Source: an uncultured Flavobacterium sp. (lineage in GTDB: Bacteria; Bacteroidota; Bacteroidia; Flavobacteriales; Flavobacteriaceae). Taken from it: a stretch of DNA of 64,000 nucleotides. The stretch covers positions 105,718 to 169,717 of the forward strand of contig CALTVC010000008.1 of assembly GCA_943912855.1 (NCBI GenBank). The letters are read 5' to 3'. The notes under the pieces are model-generated. The model saw only the letters and a program-made list of their open reading frames with translations. It was not told the origin of the DNA and made no database searches. Position numbers and translations under genes: made by a program. Shown here one piece after another: positions 32,047-41,281 of this stretch. The number at the start of each line of letters is the position of its first letter. Position 1 is the stretch's first letter.

Positions 32047-33669
32047 ATGCTATCAGTTTCAAATTTATCGGTACAGTTTGGTAAGAGGATTTTGTTTGAC
32101 GAAGTAAACACAACCTTTACCCAGGGCAACTGTTATGGTATCATCGGTGCAAATGGTGCCGGAAAGTCTACGTTCCTTAAAATCCTTTCGGGAGATCTTG
32201 ATCCTACATCGGGTCGTGTACACCTGGAGCCGGGTAAACGTATGAGCGTACTGAACCAGAACCACAATATGTTTGATGAGCATACGGTGCTTGAAACGGT
32301 AATGATGGGTAACAAAACCCTGTTTGCTGTAAAAAAGGAAATGGACGAAATTTACCTTAAACCGGATTTTAGCGATAAAGACGGCGAAAGGGTAGGCGAG
32401 CTTCAGATTATATTTGAAGAGATGAACGGCTGGAATGCTGATTCTGATGCAGCTACTATGCTGAGTAACCTTGGAATAGGCGAAGAGTTTCATTATACCC
32501 TTATGGGCGATATGGACGGTAAGCTTAAGGTACGTGTGCTATTGGCACAGGCCCTTTTTGGTAGCCCGGATGTACTGATCATGGACGAACCTACGAACGA
32601 CCTTGACTTTGAAACCATTTCTTGGCTTGAAAACTTCCTTGCTAATTATGACAATACAGTAATTGTTGTATCGCACGACCGTCACTTCCTTGACGCGGTG
32701 TGTACACACATTTCAGATATAGACTTTGGTAAAATAAACCACTACAGTGGTACCTATACATTCTGGTACGAATCGAGCCAACTTGCAGCAAGGCAACGCG
32801 CCCAGCAAAACAAGAAGGCAGAGGAGAAAAAGAAAGAACTTCAGGAGTTCATTATGCGTTTTAGCGCTAACGTGGCGAAAAGTAAGCAGGCTACCAGCCG
32901 TAAAAAAATGCTTGAGAAACTTAAAGTTGACGATATTAAACCGTCTAGCCGTCGTTACCCTGCTATTATTTTTGACCAGGAGCGTGAAGCGGGCGACCAG
33001 ATTCTTAATGTAAAAGACCTTTCGGCTTCTATAGATGGCGAACTGTTGTTTAAGAATGTAGACCTAAACATGGCTAAAGGCGACAAAATTGTGGTTTTCT
33101 CTAAAGACAGCCGTGCAAGCAGCGCTTTCTACGAAATTCTTAATGATAACATGAAGGCTGATACCGGTACTTTTGAGTGGGGTATTACTACCATACAAAG
33201 TTACCTTCCGGGAGATAACCATTCGTTTTTTGAAAACGACCTTACCCTGGTAGATTGGTTACGCCAATGGGCAAAAACCGAAGAAGAGCGCGACGAGGTT
33301 TACGTTCGTGGTTTCCTTGGTAAGATGATTTTTAGTGGTGAAGAAGCACTTAAAACCGGACGTGTACTATCGGGTGGTGAAAAAGTACGTTGTATGATAA
33401 GTCGCATGATGATGCTTCGTGCTAACGTACTGATGCTTGACGAGCCTACAAACCACCTTGACCTGGAAAGTATCACGGCGTTTAACAACTCGCTTAAAAA
33501 CTTTAAGGGTTCTGTACTGTTTACCACACATGACCACGAGTTTGCACAAACCGTAGCCAACCGTGTTATAGAGCTTACGCCAAAAGGTGTTATAGACCGC
33601 TATATGACCTTTGACGATTATCTTGATGATGAAAAGATACAGGAGCTAAGAAAGAAAATGTATTCGTAA
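32047..33669 (+). CDS. ABC-F ATPase, YbiT-like, with one degenerate ATP site
   Basis: A 540-residue soluble ABC-F protein with two nucleotide-binding domains and the linker between. Such proteins act on the ribosome in translation. Domain 1 has Walker A GANGAGKS (34-41), Walker B with DEPTNDLD (180-187) but a broken signature (MGDMDGK, near 153-159). Domain 2 has an intact signature LSGGE (441-445) and DEPTNHLD but no Walker A (FSKDSRASS, 351-359). Since sites pair Walker A of one domain with the signature of the other, one composite site is intact and the other lost. Confidence 0.93.
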   Translation: MLSVSNLSVQFGKRILFDEVNTTFTQGNCYGIIGANGAGKSTFLKILSGDLDPTSGRVHLEPGKRMSVLNQNHNMFDEHTVLETVMMGNKTLFAVKKEMDEIYLKPDFSDKDGERVGELQIIFEEMNGWNADSDAATMLSNLGIGEEFHYTLMGDMDGKLKVRVLLAQALFGSPDVLIMDEPTNDLDFETISWLENFLANYDNTVIVVSHDRHFLDAVCTHISDIDFGKINHYSGTYTFWYESSQLAARQRAQQNKKAEEKKKELQEFIMRFSANVAKSKQATSRKKMLEKLKVDDIKPSSRRYPAIIFDQEREAGDQILNVKDLSASIDGELLFKNVDLNMAKGDKIVVFSKDSRASSAFYEILNDNMKADTGTFEWGITTIQSYLPGDNHSFFENDLTLVDWLRQWAKTEEERDEVYVRGFLGKMIFSGEEALKTGRVLSGGEKVRCMISRMMMLRANVLMLDEPTNHLDLESITAFNNSLKNFKGSVLFTTHDHEFAQTVANRVIELTPKGVIDRYMTFDDYLDDEKIQELRKKMYS

Positions 33670-33841
33670 GCTGCTGAGCCGCTGAGCTACTTAGCTTCTT
33701 AGCTTTTTTAAAAAGTAAGAAAATATCGTAAATATAAAGTCCCGTAAGCACATAGTACTTACGGGACTTTTATTTTTGCTCAGTTGCTCAGTTGCTCAGT
33801 TGCTCAGTTGCTCAGTTGCTCAGTTGCTCAGTTGCTCAGTA
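33670..33841. repeat. Inverted 8-bp repeat arms (GCTCAGTT) around a terminator
   Basis: The right arm is a tandem array of GCTCAGTT, seven exact copies from 33778 plus an eighth ending in A (33834-33841). The left arm, starting directly after the ABC-F stop, has four degenerate 8-bp units with the core CTGAGC or CTTAGC (33670-33703), which is the same core read in reverse complement. Between them is a terminator at 33736-33774. The region joins two convergent genes and reaches to 5 bases from the M42 peptidase stop. Confidence 0.85.
33736..33774. terminator. Bidirectional terminator inside the 8-bp repeat block
   Basis: A 13-bp perfect stem AAAGTCCCGTAAG/CTTACGGGACTTT with a 9-base loop and T-rich sequence on the plus side. 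Confidence 0.85.
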
Positions 33842-33845
33842 ACTC

Positions 33846-34934
33846 TTATTTAAAATATGAAAAAGTTTCTCCTTCTTCAATTTTAAGAATTGTTTCGTAG
33901 ATTAGTTTAATCACGTTTTCCACGTCTTCTTTATGTACCATTTCTACGGTTGTGTGCATATAACGTAGTGGCAATGAAATCAGGGCAGAGGCAACACCGC
34001 CGTTGCTGTACGCAAAAGCATCGGTATCTGTACCTGTAACACGGCTCGATGCCAGACGCTGGAACGGAATTTCATTCTTCTCAGCGGTATCTACTATCAG
34101 TTCACGTAGTTTGTTTTGTACGGCAGGAGCGTAGGTAATAACCGGACCTTTGCCTATTTGTGTATCACCTTCAATCTTTTTGTCAATCATAGGTGTGGTG
34201 CTGTCGTGGCACACATCGGTAACAATAGCTACGTTAGGGCGAATGGTTTTGGTAATCATCTCGGCACCACGCAGGCCTACTTCCTCCTGAACAGAGTTTG
34301 TAATGTATAAACCGAACGGAAGTGTTTTTCCGTTTTCTTTAAGCAGGCGCGCTACTTCGGCAATCATAAAGCCACCTATGCGGTTGTCTATGGCACGGCA
34401 CACAAACTTGTTTTCGTTTAGTACCATAAACTCGTCCGGGTAGGTAATTACACAACCCACGTGTACACCCAGCTTTTCTACTTCTTCTTTAGTATTACAG
34501 CCCAGGTCTATGAACAGGGTTTCTATTTTTACGGCTTCTTCCTTGCCACGCATGCGGGTGTGTATTGCCGGCCACCCGAAAACACCTTTTACAATACCGT
34601 TTTTGGTATGAATGTTTACACGCTTGCTCGGTGCTATCATGTGGTCGCTGCCACCGTTTCGTATTACGTATATAAGTCCGTTGTCGCTAATGTAGTTTAC
34701 GTACCACGAAATCTCATCGCTATGGCCTTCAATCACTACTTTATAAGGAGCATCGGGGTTAATAACACCCACCGCGGTACCATAGGTGTCAGTTATAAAA
34801 GTATCTACGTACGGCTTCAGGTACTCCATCCATATTTTTTGGCCTTCGCTTTCGTATCCGGTAGGAGAGGCGTTGTTTAAATATTTCTCCAGAAATGCCA
34901 TTGAAGCATCATTTAGTACGGTTTTTGCAGACAT
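33846..34934 (-). CDS. M42-family glutamyl aminopeptidase-like metallopeptidase
   Basis: A 362-residue M42 peptidase. Metal ligands and catalytic residues are visible: VIEGHSDEISW (His, Asp), CRAIDNRIGGFM (Asp), SVQEEVGLRGAEM (catalytic Glu and metal Glu), VTDVCHDST (Asp) and a C-terminal His in RYMHTTVE. Family members are tetrahedral dodecameric aminopeptidases in the cytosol that trim peptides. Some were formerly called cellulases; there is no reason to use that name here. It stands alone and is convergent with the ABC-F gene. Confidence 0.94.
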   Translation of the reverse strand: MSAKTVLNDASMAFLEKYLNNASPTGYESEGQKIWMEYLKPYVDTFITDTYGTAVGVINPDAPYKVVIEGHSDEISWYVNYISDNGLIYVIRNGGSDHMIAPSKRVNIHTKNGIVKGVFGWPAIHTRMRGKEEAVKIETLFIDLGCNTKEEVEKLGVHVGCVITYPDEFMVLNENKFVCRAIDNRIGGFMIAEVARLLKENGKTLPFGLYITNSVQEEVGLRGAEMITKTIRPNVAIVTDVCHDSTTPMIDKKIEGDTQIGKGPVITYAPAVQNKLRELIVDTAEKNEIPFQRLASSRVTGTDTDAFAYSNGGVASALISLPLRYMHTTVEMVHKEDVENVIKLIYETILKIEEGETFSYFK

Positions 34935-34989
34935 AAATTTAATTTTCCGCTAAAATATAAATAACATAGCAGAGTTGTGTATTATTCGC

Positions 34990-34997
34990 TACTTTTG
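34990..34997 (+). promoter_or_regulatory. -7 promoter box (TACTTTTG)
   Basis: An exact TAnnTTTG 18 bases before ATG 35016. It lies inside the longer frame from 34977, and so argues for the 35016 start of the DUF4294 gene. Confidence 0.6.
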
Positions 34998-35015
34998 AAC
35001 AGAAATTTTATAACG

Positions 35016-35675
35016 ATGAGAGCGTTTTTTTTCGCCTGTTTCCTTAGCCTTTTTACCACATGGGGGGCATTTTCGCAGATAACCGAGCGCGACAGTATCG
35101 CCGCAGATTCTATTGTGTTTACCACACAGTTACAGGAGCTGGTTATTTCTAATGTAAAGGATTCTATTTCTGATGACGATAAAAAATTGTTATTGGCACT
35201 AAGACGACGTGTGCTTAAGGTGTACCCGTATGCCAAGATAGCTGCTGAACGCCTTACCATGCTTAACGATAATATGGCGCGCCTGAAAACCGATAAGGAA
35301 AAGAAGAAATACTCTAAGATGGTGCAAAAGTACCTTCAGGAAGAATTTGAAGGACAACTAAAAAAACTATCGCGAAAGGAAGGACAGATATTGGTAAAAC
35401 TGATTTACAGGCAAACCGGTAAAACTACGTTTGACCTTATTAAGGAGCAAAAAAGTGGCTGGAAGGCTTTTTGGAGCAACCGCATGGCTCACTTGTTTAG
35501 CATAGACCTTAAAAGGGAATATACCCCGGCTAATGATGCGGAGGATTTTATGATTGAAGGCTTTTTGCTCAAAGCATTTGAAGAACGTCGACTTGTACGA
35601 CAAGAACCCGCCTTTACCATAGACTACACTGCCATACGACGCGAATGGAAAAAGCGTAACGCTAATAAAGAATAA
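35016..35675 (+). CDS. DUF4294 secreted protein
   Basis: A 219-residue protein with a signal peptide (MRAFFFACFLSLFTTWGAFS) and the DUF4294 domain: LALRRRVLKVYPYAKIAAERL, GQILVKLIYRQTGKTTFDLI, KAFWSNRMAHLFSIDLK and YTPANDAEDFMIE (each motif shown in part). The domain is confined to Bacteroidota, and its role is unknown. The start is set by the promoter and the signal peptide. It is convergent with araR and shares a terminator with it. Confidence 0.9.
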   Translation: MRAFFFACFLSLFTTWGAFSQITERDSIAADSIVFTTQLQELVISNVKDSISDDDKKLLLALRRRVLKVYPYAKIAAERLTMLNDNMARLKTDKEKKKYSKMVQKYLQEEFEGQLKKLSRKEGQILVKLIYRQTGKTTFDLIKEQKSGWKAFWSNRMAHLFSIDLKREYTPANDAEDFMIEGFLLKAFEERRLVRQEPAFTIDYTAIRREWKKRNANKE

Positions 35676-35690
35676 CACCAAAATTATAAT

Positions 35691-35730
35691 AAACAAAAAA
35701 GCAACTTTATTAAAAGTTGCTTTTTTGTTT
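35691..35730. terminator. Bidirectional terminator between DUF4294 gene and araR
   Basis: An 18-bp perfect stem: AAACAAAAAAGCAACTTT (35691-35708) with AAAGTTGCTTTTTTGTTT (35713-35730), loop ATTA. It overlaps the stop codon of the minus-strand regulator. Confidence 0.9.
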
Positions 35731-36412
35731 ATAGCTTAAACGTAAAACCGTCAGATACTTTGTTGTTGTACTTTTCCTGGTCAAACGTGTAGAGGAATGA
35801 CCCCTTGCGTGAAGAATTCATGTCTTTTTCTTCAGTTTTAACCAAAATGTCGAGTCCGTTTATTTTATTGATGAAGTTTCGCTTATCGAGCTTTTCGCCA
35901 AGAATGGCTTCATAAAGCGTTTGTAGCTGTTTCATGGTAAACTTTTCGGGCAGTAGCTCAAAGCCCACCGGTTTGGTGGAAGCACGGTAGCGCAGACGAC
36001 TCAGGGCATAAGCTACCATTACATTGTGGTCGAAGATAAGGCTTGGAAATTCATTAATGTCAAACCATTCTGCAGAGAAGTTAGAATTTATCTCGGTGTG
36101 CTCTGTAATATTAATCAGGGCATAGTATGCTACAGAAACCGTACGTGCTACGGGGTCCCTGTCAGGGTCGCTGTAGCCGCGCAACTGCTCCAGGTATACA
36201 TTATTAAGACCTGTAAGATGGTTCAGTACCCTATTTGCGGCATTGTCCATGTTTTCATCGGGTCTTAGGAAACCTCCCATAAGCGACCATTTTCCCTTTT
36301 CGGGTTCAAAATCCCTTTTTATTAAAAGTAGTTTAAGCTGCTTTTTATCGAAGCCGAATATAATGCAGTCTACTGCTAAAAGTACCTTTTCGTGGTCGTT
36401 ATAACTGTTCAT
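35729..36412 (-). CDS. araR: Arabinose regulator, NrtR-type with inactive Nudix domain
   Basis: A 227-residue protein: Nudix-like domain (about 8-145) and a C-terminal winged-helix (about 155-225). The Nudix box is degenerate. G47, E53 and R61 are kept, but the three catalytic Glu positions 62, 65 and 66 are Val, His and Leu, so hydrolysis is not expected. This is the build of NrtR-family regulators, and in Bacteroides an NrtR-type AraR controls arabinose genes. Placement beside susC of the arabinan locus and a shared dyad at three promoters support the name. I chose ATG 36412; 36436 is possible. Confidence 0.85.
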   Translation of the reverse strand: MNSYNDHEKVLLAVDCIIFGFDKKQLKLLLIKRDFEPEKGKWSLMGGFLRPDENMDNAANRVLNHLTGLNNVYLEQLRGYSDPDRDPVARTVSVAYYALINITEHTEINSNFSAEWFDINEFPSLIFDHNVMVAYALSRLRYRASTKPVGFELLPEKFTMKQLQTLYEAILGEKLDKRNFINKINGLDILVKTEEKDMNSSRKGSFLYTFDQEKYNNKVSDGFTFKL

Positions 36413-36569
36413 AATTGGTCTGTGAATTGGGTGCAAGTTACTAAAGATTGAAAATATATTGCAAGAATATTGAAATTATGATATAAAACTACAATTTTCA
36501 CCGAGAACGATGTAGTATTATGTGGTTGTTAGTTTATTAAAATAAATTTTAAAAAAAGTTAAAAAAATA

Positions 36570-36602
36570 TTTGCTTTTTTATGTAATCTTTAATTACATT
36601 TG
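36570..36602 (+). promoter_or_regulatory. Promoter of the susC operon: TTTG-N21-TACATTTG
   Basis: A -33 TTTG at 36570-36573 and an exact -7 box TACATTTG at 36595-36602 with a 21-base gap. The transcription start would fall inside the operator that follows at 36605. Confidence 0.65.
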
Positions 36603-36604
36603 GA

Positions 36605-36621
36605 AGTGTAAAAAATACATT
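36605..36621. promoter_or_regulatory. Candidate AraR operator 1 (AGTGT-N7-ACATT)
   Basis: A 17-bp dyad AGTGTAAAAAATACATT lies over the expected transcription start of the susC operon. The inner TGTA-N5-TACA is a perfect dyad. A 25-bp stretch around it (36604-36628) is repeated without a mismatch before araB. A repressor bound here would block initiation. Confidence 0.7.
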
Positions 36622-36647
36622 TATTAAACAAACCAAATTTTAATTTT

Positions 36648-39600
36648 ATGATGGCATTAACCACATTATTAAAAGACGCTGCCAGGGGGCTCATCAAAAG
36701 CAGGCTTGCAGGCTTCATGCTTTTGCTCTTTAGCGTTCTCTCTGCCTCTGCGCAGGTAAACGTTAGCGGTACGGTAACTTCGTCTGAAGACGGCCTTGGC
36801 TTGCCTATGGCTTCCGTAACTGTAAAGGGAACTTCAAACAGTGTGTCTACAGACCTTGATGGTAAATTTCTTATCAAGGCTAACGCAAACGATGTATTAG
36901 TTTTTACGTACGTTGGGTTTGCATCACAGGAAATCGCGGTGGGCAACAAGACCGTGATAGACGTAAAGCTTTCTACATCGGCTACGCAGCTGGATGATGT
37001 AGTAGTTATTGGTTACGGAACCGCTAAAAAATCCGACCTTACAGGTTCTGTAGGGGTAGTTAAAGTAGAAGACGCCAAAAAAACCGTAACCTACGACGTA
37101 GCCAAGCAGCTACAGGGGCAGGTAGCGGGTGTTACTGTGCAGTCTTCGGGAGAGCCGGGAGGTTTTGTAAACATCAAAATCCGTGGGATATCTTCGTTCA
37201 ACAACAATAACCCATTGTTTGTTATAGACGGTATGATTACTGATTCTCCTTTTGACTTTGCGCCGGGCGAAATAGAATCGATGCAGGTATTAAAGGATGC
37301 GTCTTCGGCGGCTATTTACGGCGTTCGTGGCGCAAACGGTGTAGTAATTATTACTACTAAAAAAGGTAAGGCGGGTAAAACCAGTGTAAGCTATAAGGCG
37401 TATACAGGTTTCCAAAACGTATCTAAAAGAATCCCGGTTACAAACAGGGTACAGTACCAGCAAATCAGTACCGCGTCTTTAGTTAACGCAGGTGAACCTC
37501 TAATTCCGGGTAACGACCCTAGCAGTCCGTACTATATTAATAATGTAGATACTAACTGGCAAGATGCAGCTTACCGTACAGGTAGGGTAGAAAACCAGTC
37601 GTTAACTTTTACTGGCGGAGCCGAAAGTATGAACTACAGCGTAAACGTAGACTACTTTAAAAACACAAGTTATCTTAAAGTGCCACAGGCTTACGAGCGT
37701 TATGCTACTACGGTTAACGTAGGTGGTCAAAAAGGTAAATTTAAATATGGTGTTAAACTGGGCTATACTGATTCTGGTAAAGATAACTTTACATCATATA
37801 ATGGTGAGTCTACCATTACTACACTATTACAGGGTATTCCTACCATGCCAGTATATGATCCTAACAGGCTGGGTGGTTACGGTGGTACAGATAACGGTAC
37901 CCAAAGAGCTATTATCCTTAACGTTATAGGATGGAACAACCTTGTAAACAGCGACTCTAACAGAAACCGTTTTATAGGTAACGTTTGGGGCGAACTTGAA
38001 ATAGTAAAAGGTCTTAAATATACTACAAGGATTACCGCTGACCAGATGAATCTTAAAAACAGGATTTATGTACCGCAGAGTGATTTAGGATGGTATTATG
38101 TTACTACAAAAGCAGAAGCACAGCTAGACGTTAACCAAACAAAAAATACCAGGACTATTGTAGATAACCTTATTAACTATGATATCAACTTCGGTAAGCA
38201 CCACGTAGACGCTATGGCGGGTATGGTTATGGAAGACTGGACAGATGAGTTTATGTGGAGCCGTGGTAAAGGATACGACTATAACGAAATCGCGCAGATA
38301 CAATATGCCGATGACATTTCGGGAGGTGAGAACTTTTCTAGGGAAACCAGGAAATCATTACTGGGCAGGATTAACTATAGCTATAACGATACTTATTTCC
38401 TAACGGGTAACTTCCGTCAGGATAAGTCATCTAAATTCGCACCAAAAAATGATACAGGTAACTACTATTCAGTATCAGGCGCTTACAAAATCAGTAACGA
38501 TGTTAAACTACCCGATTGGTGGGATAGTTTTAAAGTAAGAGGTGGTTATGGTCTTCTTGGTAACAATACTATAGGTAACTACGACTATTCTGCTGTAGTA
38601 AACCCATTTGCAAGCTACACATTTAATAATCCTCTTTCTCCACTTGCGCCGGGTACTACTGTAGTAGATCTTAAAGACCCTAACATTAAGTGGGAAGATA
38701 CCACTACTATTAATGCTGCATTAGAGTTTGCCATGTTTAAAAACAAACTTCAGTTTAGTGCAGAGTACTTTGTAAGGACATCAGATGACATTCTTGCTGG
38801 TCAGCCTATACCATATTCTACAGGTGCTTTCCCTACAACCATACGTACTAACGTAGGTAAAATGAGAAATCAGGGATTTGAATTTACAGTAAGTTACGCT
38901 AACCATGACCATGACATTAAATGGGATGTAAATGCTAATCTTGGTACCCTAAAAAACAAAGTACTTAAAATTTCTAACGACGGACTTCCGCTATATGGTA
39001 ATGCTTCTATTACAGAAGTAGGTTACAGTGCCGGTGATTTGTTTGCCTATGTTGCAGAAGGTATTTTCCAGAATGCAGAGGAAATAGCAAACCACGCTAC
39101 ACAGTTAGGGGCTCAGCCTGGTGATGTGAAGTTTAAAGATGTTAACGGTGACGGACAAATAAGCAGTGCAGACCGTACACACCTAGGTACATCTATACCT
39201 AAATATAACTACGGTTTTAACTTTAATGCCAGCTATAAAAACTTTGATTTTTCTATGTTCTGGCAAGGACAGGGAGGTAATAAAGTGTTTAATGGTATGT
39301 ATGCCGCGCTTATGCAAGGAAACATCCTTAACCACCACAGGGATGAACTTAATTACTGGACTCCTGATAATACAAATACAAATGTACCTCGCCCTACATT
39401 TACAGACATCAACCAAAACAACAGAGAGTCTACCCGTTTCATACAAAAAGGTGACTATCTAAGACTTCAAAACCTGCAACTGGGCTACAATGTACCTATG
39501 GAAAACAACAAGTTCATAGAAAAAGTACGCTTGTTTGCTCAGGGCTCTAACCTGTTAACCATTACTCCTTATAAAGGAATGGATCCTGATTTTATGAATG

Positions 39601-39683
39601 ACGGTTTCCTTTCAAGAGGTTTTGATGGAGGATCGTTCCCTAACCCACGTACATTCTCTTTTGGTATTGAAGCAACGTTTTAA
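36648..39683 (+). CDS. SusC/RagA-type TonB-dependent outer-membrane transporter
   Basis: A 1011-residue SusC-like protein. A signal region (to about residue 36, SASAQ) is followed by a CarboxypepD_reg-like domain (VNVSGTVTSSEDGLGLPMAS), a TonB box-like stretch (LDDVVVIGYGT), the plug (RGISSFNNNNPLFVIDGM) and a 22-strand barrel ending in Phe (FSFGIEATF). It imports oligosaccharides with the SusD lid, powered by TonB. The genes around it point to arabinan oligosaccharides. It is the first gene of the arabinan operon, controlled from the promoter at 36570. Confidence 0.96.
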   Translation: MMALTTLLKDAARGLIKSRLAGFMLLLFSVLSASAQVNVSGTVTSSEDGLGLPMASVTVKGTSNSVSTDLDGKFLIKANANDVLVFTYVGFASQEIAVGNKTVIDVKLSTSATQLDDVVVIGYGTAKKSDLTGSVGVVKVEDAKKTVTYDVAKQLQGQVAGVTVQSSGEPGGFVNIKIRGISSFNNNNPLFVIDGMITDSPFDFAPGEIESMQVLKDASSAAIYGVRGANGVVIITTKKGKAGKTSVSYKAYTGFQNVSKRIPVTNRVQYQQISTASLVNAGEPLIPGNDPSSPYYINNVDTNWQDAAYRTGRVENQSLTFTGGAESMNYSVNVDYFKNTSYLKVPQAYERYATTVNVGGQKGKFKYGVKLGYTDSGKDNFTSYNGESTITTLLQGIPTMPVYDPNRLGGYGGTDNGTQRAIILNVIGWNNLVNSDSNRNRFIGNVWGELEIVKGLKYTTRITADQMNLKNRIYVPQSDLGWYYVTTKAEAQLDVNQTKNTRTIVDNLINYDINFGKHHVDAMAGMVMEDWTDEFMWSRGKGYDYNEIAQIQYADDISGGENFSRETRKSLLGRINYSYNDTYFLTGNFRQDKSSKFAPKNDTGNYYSVSGAYKISNDVKLPDWWDSFKVRGGYGLLGNNTIGNYDYSAVVNPFASYTFNNPLSPLAPGTTVVDLKDPNIKWEDTTTINAALEFAMFKNKLQFSAEYFVRTSDDILAGQPIPYSTGAFPTTIRTNVGKMRNQGFEFTVSYANHDHDIKWDVNANLGTLKNKVLKISNDGLPLYGNASITEVGYSAGDLFAYVAEGIFQNAEEIANHATQLGAQPGDVKFKDVNGDGQISSADRTHLGTSIPKYNYGFNFNASYKNFDFSMFWQGQGGNKVFNGMYAALMQGNILNHHRDELNYWTPDNTNTNVPRPTFTDINQNNRESTRFIQKGDYLRLQNLQLGYNVPMENNKFIEKVRLFAQGSNLLTITPYKGMDPDFMNDGFLSRGFDGGSFPNPRTFSFGIEATF

Positions 39684-39700
39684 AAAAATATGAAAAAGTC

Positions 39701-41266
39701 ATGAAAAATATATTTACTCTCAAAAGAACACTTATCATACCGGCACTGGCACTTACGCTAACCGGATGTGTAAAAGATGATGAGTTACATCAGGTAGACC
39801 CTAACTTTGATAGTGCTGCCAGTTTCTGGAAAACAGAAGACGACGCCATGAAAGGTGTAAATGCAGTATATGCCAGCCTTATTACAGATGGTACTTACAT
39901 GAGGAGCACACCTTTGTTACTGGATACTAAAGCAGACGATGCCCGTACAAACAGTCCGTGGAATTCTATGGCAAACGTGGGCAGGTTTAATACTAACATT
40001 GCCGATCCTGCTATTTACGGTTGGGCTTTTGAAACCTATTATCAGGGTATTTACCGTGCTAACCAGGTATTAGACCATGTACCGGCAATAGAATTTGCCG
40101 ACGAAGATTACAAGAACAGGCTACTGGGGCAAGCATATTTCTTAAGAGGATTATACCTTTTCCATCTTGCCAACATGTTTAAAAACGTGCCTGTTCCGGT
40201 AACAACATCGGAGGTTTACCATCCTCAAAAACAACAGGATGAAGTATGGGCACAGGTTAAAGAAGACCTTGCTAAAGCTGCAGAATTACTTCCTGTAGCC
40301 TACAATACGGTTACTGGTGTAGATAAAGAAGATAAAGGTAGAGCTACAAAAGGTGCAGCTCTTGCTTACTTGGGCAAAGCGCAGTTGTTTACTTATGATT
40401 ATGCAGGTGCCAAAGCTTCTTTTGAAAGCGTAATGAACCTTGGCATATACTCTCTTGTATCTAATTATAAAGACAACTTTACTACGGCTAATGAAAACAA
40501 CTCTGAGTCTATTTTCGAGGTGCAGTTTAGCCGTGAGGCAGGTGGTGTTATACTAGGCTGGGGTGGTGCTCCGGGTTCTGACTGGGGTAAAACAAGTGCC
40601 CGCGCCATTACCTACGCTCCACGTAAGTTTGGTTTTACAGATGTACAGCCTACATGGACATTGTTTAATGAGTACCAGCAGGAAGCCACCGTTACAGGTG
40701 AGGTAGACCCAAGGCTTGATGTTACCATTATTTACAACAAGCCGGGTATGATGCTTTACGGACAATCGTTCCAGGCTGCTTATGCCAATAGTGTAGCAGA
40801 CCTTAACGACATTTTCTGGAGAAAATACCAGAATGCCGATGGCGATTTTGTTGATGAAAATGACTGGAGGAGCGGTATAAACGAGCGTCTTTTCCGTTAT
40901 GCCGATGTATTGCTTATGTATGCGGAGTGTCTTAATGAACTGGGACAAACTTCTCAGTCTTATTCTTACATACAGCAAGTACGTAATCGTGTAAACCTTC
41001 CTGATCTGGAAACAGCTAAGCCAAATATGACTACAGCTCAGATGAGAGATCAGATAGCGCATGAGCGTTTCCTTGAGTTCTCTGCAGAAGGCCACCGTTT
41101 TGATGACATTCGTCGTTGGGGATGGCTTCGTGATGCTACAAAACTTGCATGGCTAAAATCACGCGATGCCGAGTTTAATACCTATCAGCCGGGTAGGGAG
41201 TATTTCCCTATTCCTCAGCAGGAAATGGACAACAACCCTGGTACTGTACAAAACGACAGTTACTAA
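39701..41266 (+). CDS. SusD/RagB-type glycan-binding lipoprotein
   Basis: A 521-residue SusD-like surface lipoprotein. The lipobox is LTLTGC (Cys near residue 22). TPR-type helices run through the first half (YYQGIYRANQVLDHVP; LLGQAYFLRGLYLFHLANMF) and the family end is ERFLEFSAEGHRFDDIRRWG plus FPIPQQEMDNNPG (motifs shown in part). It forms the lid over the SusC barrel and binds the glycan on the cell surface. It is 17 bases after susC. Confidence 0.96.
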   Translation: MKNIFTLKRTLIIPALALTLTGCVKDDELHQVDPNFDSAASFWKTEDDAMKGVNAVYASLITDGTYMRSTPLLLDTKADDARTNSPWNSMANVGRFNTNIADPAIYGWAFETYYQGIYRANQVLDHVPAIEFADEDYKNRLLGQAYFLRGLYLFHLANMFKNVPVPVTTSEVYHPQKQQDEVWAQVKEDLAKAAELLPVAYNTVTGVDKEDKGRATKGAALAYLGKAQLFTYDYAGAKASFESVMNLGIYSLVSNYKDNFTTANENNSESIFEVQFSREAGGVILGWGGAPGSDWGKTSARAITYAPRKFGFTDVQPTWTLFNEYQQEATVTGEVDPRLDVTIIYNKPGMMLYGQSFQAAYANSVADLNDIFWRKYQNADGDFVDENDWRSGINERLFRYADVLLMYAECLNELGQTSQSYSYIQQVRNRVNLPDLETAKPNMTTAQMRDQIAHERFLEFSAEGHRFDDIRRWGWLRDATKLAWLKSRDAEFNTYQPGREYFPIPQQEMDNNPGTVQNDSY

Positions 41267-41281
41267 TAATTTTTCAGTATA

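Noticed and set aside
33778..33841. Possible CRISPR array
   Set aside because: The 8-bp units are directly tandem with no spacers, and there are no cas genes.
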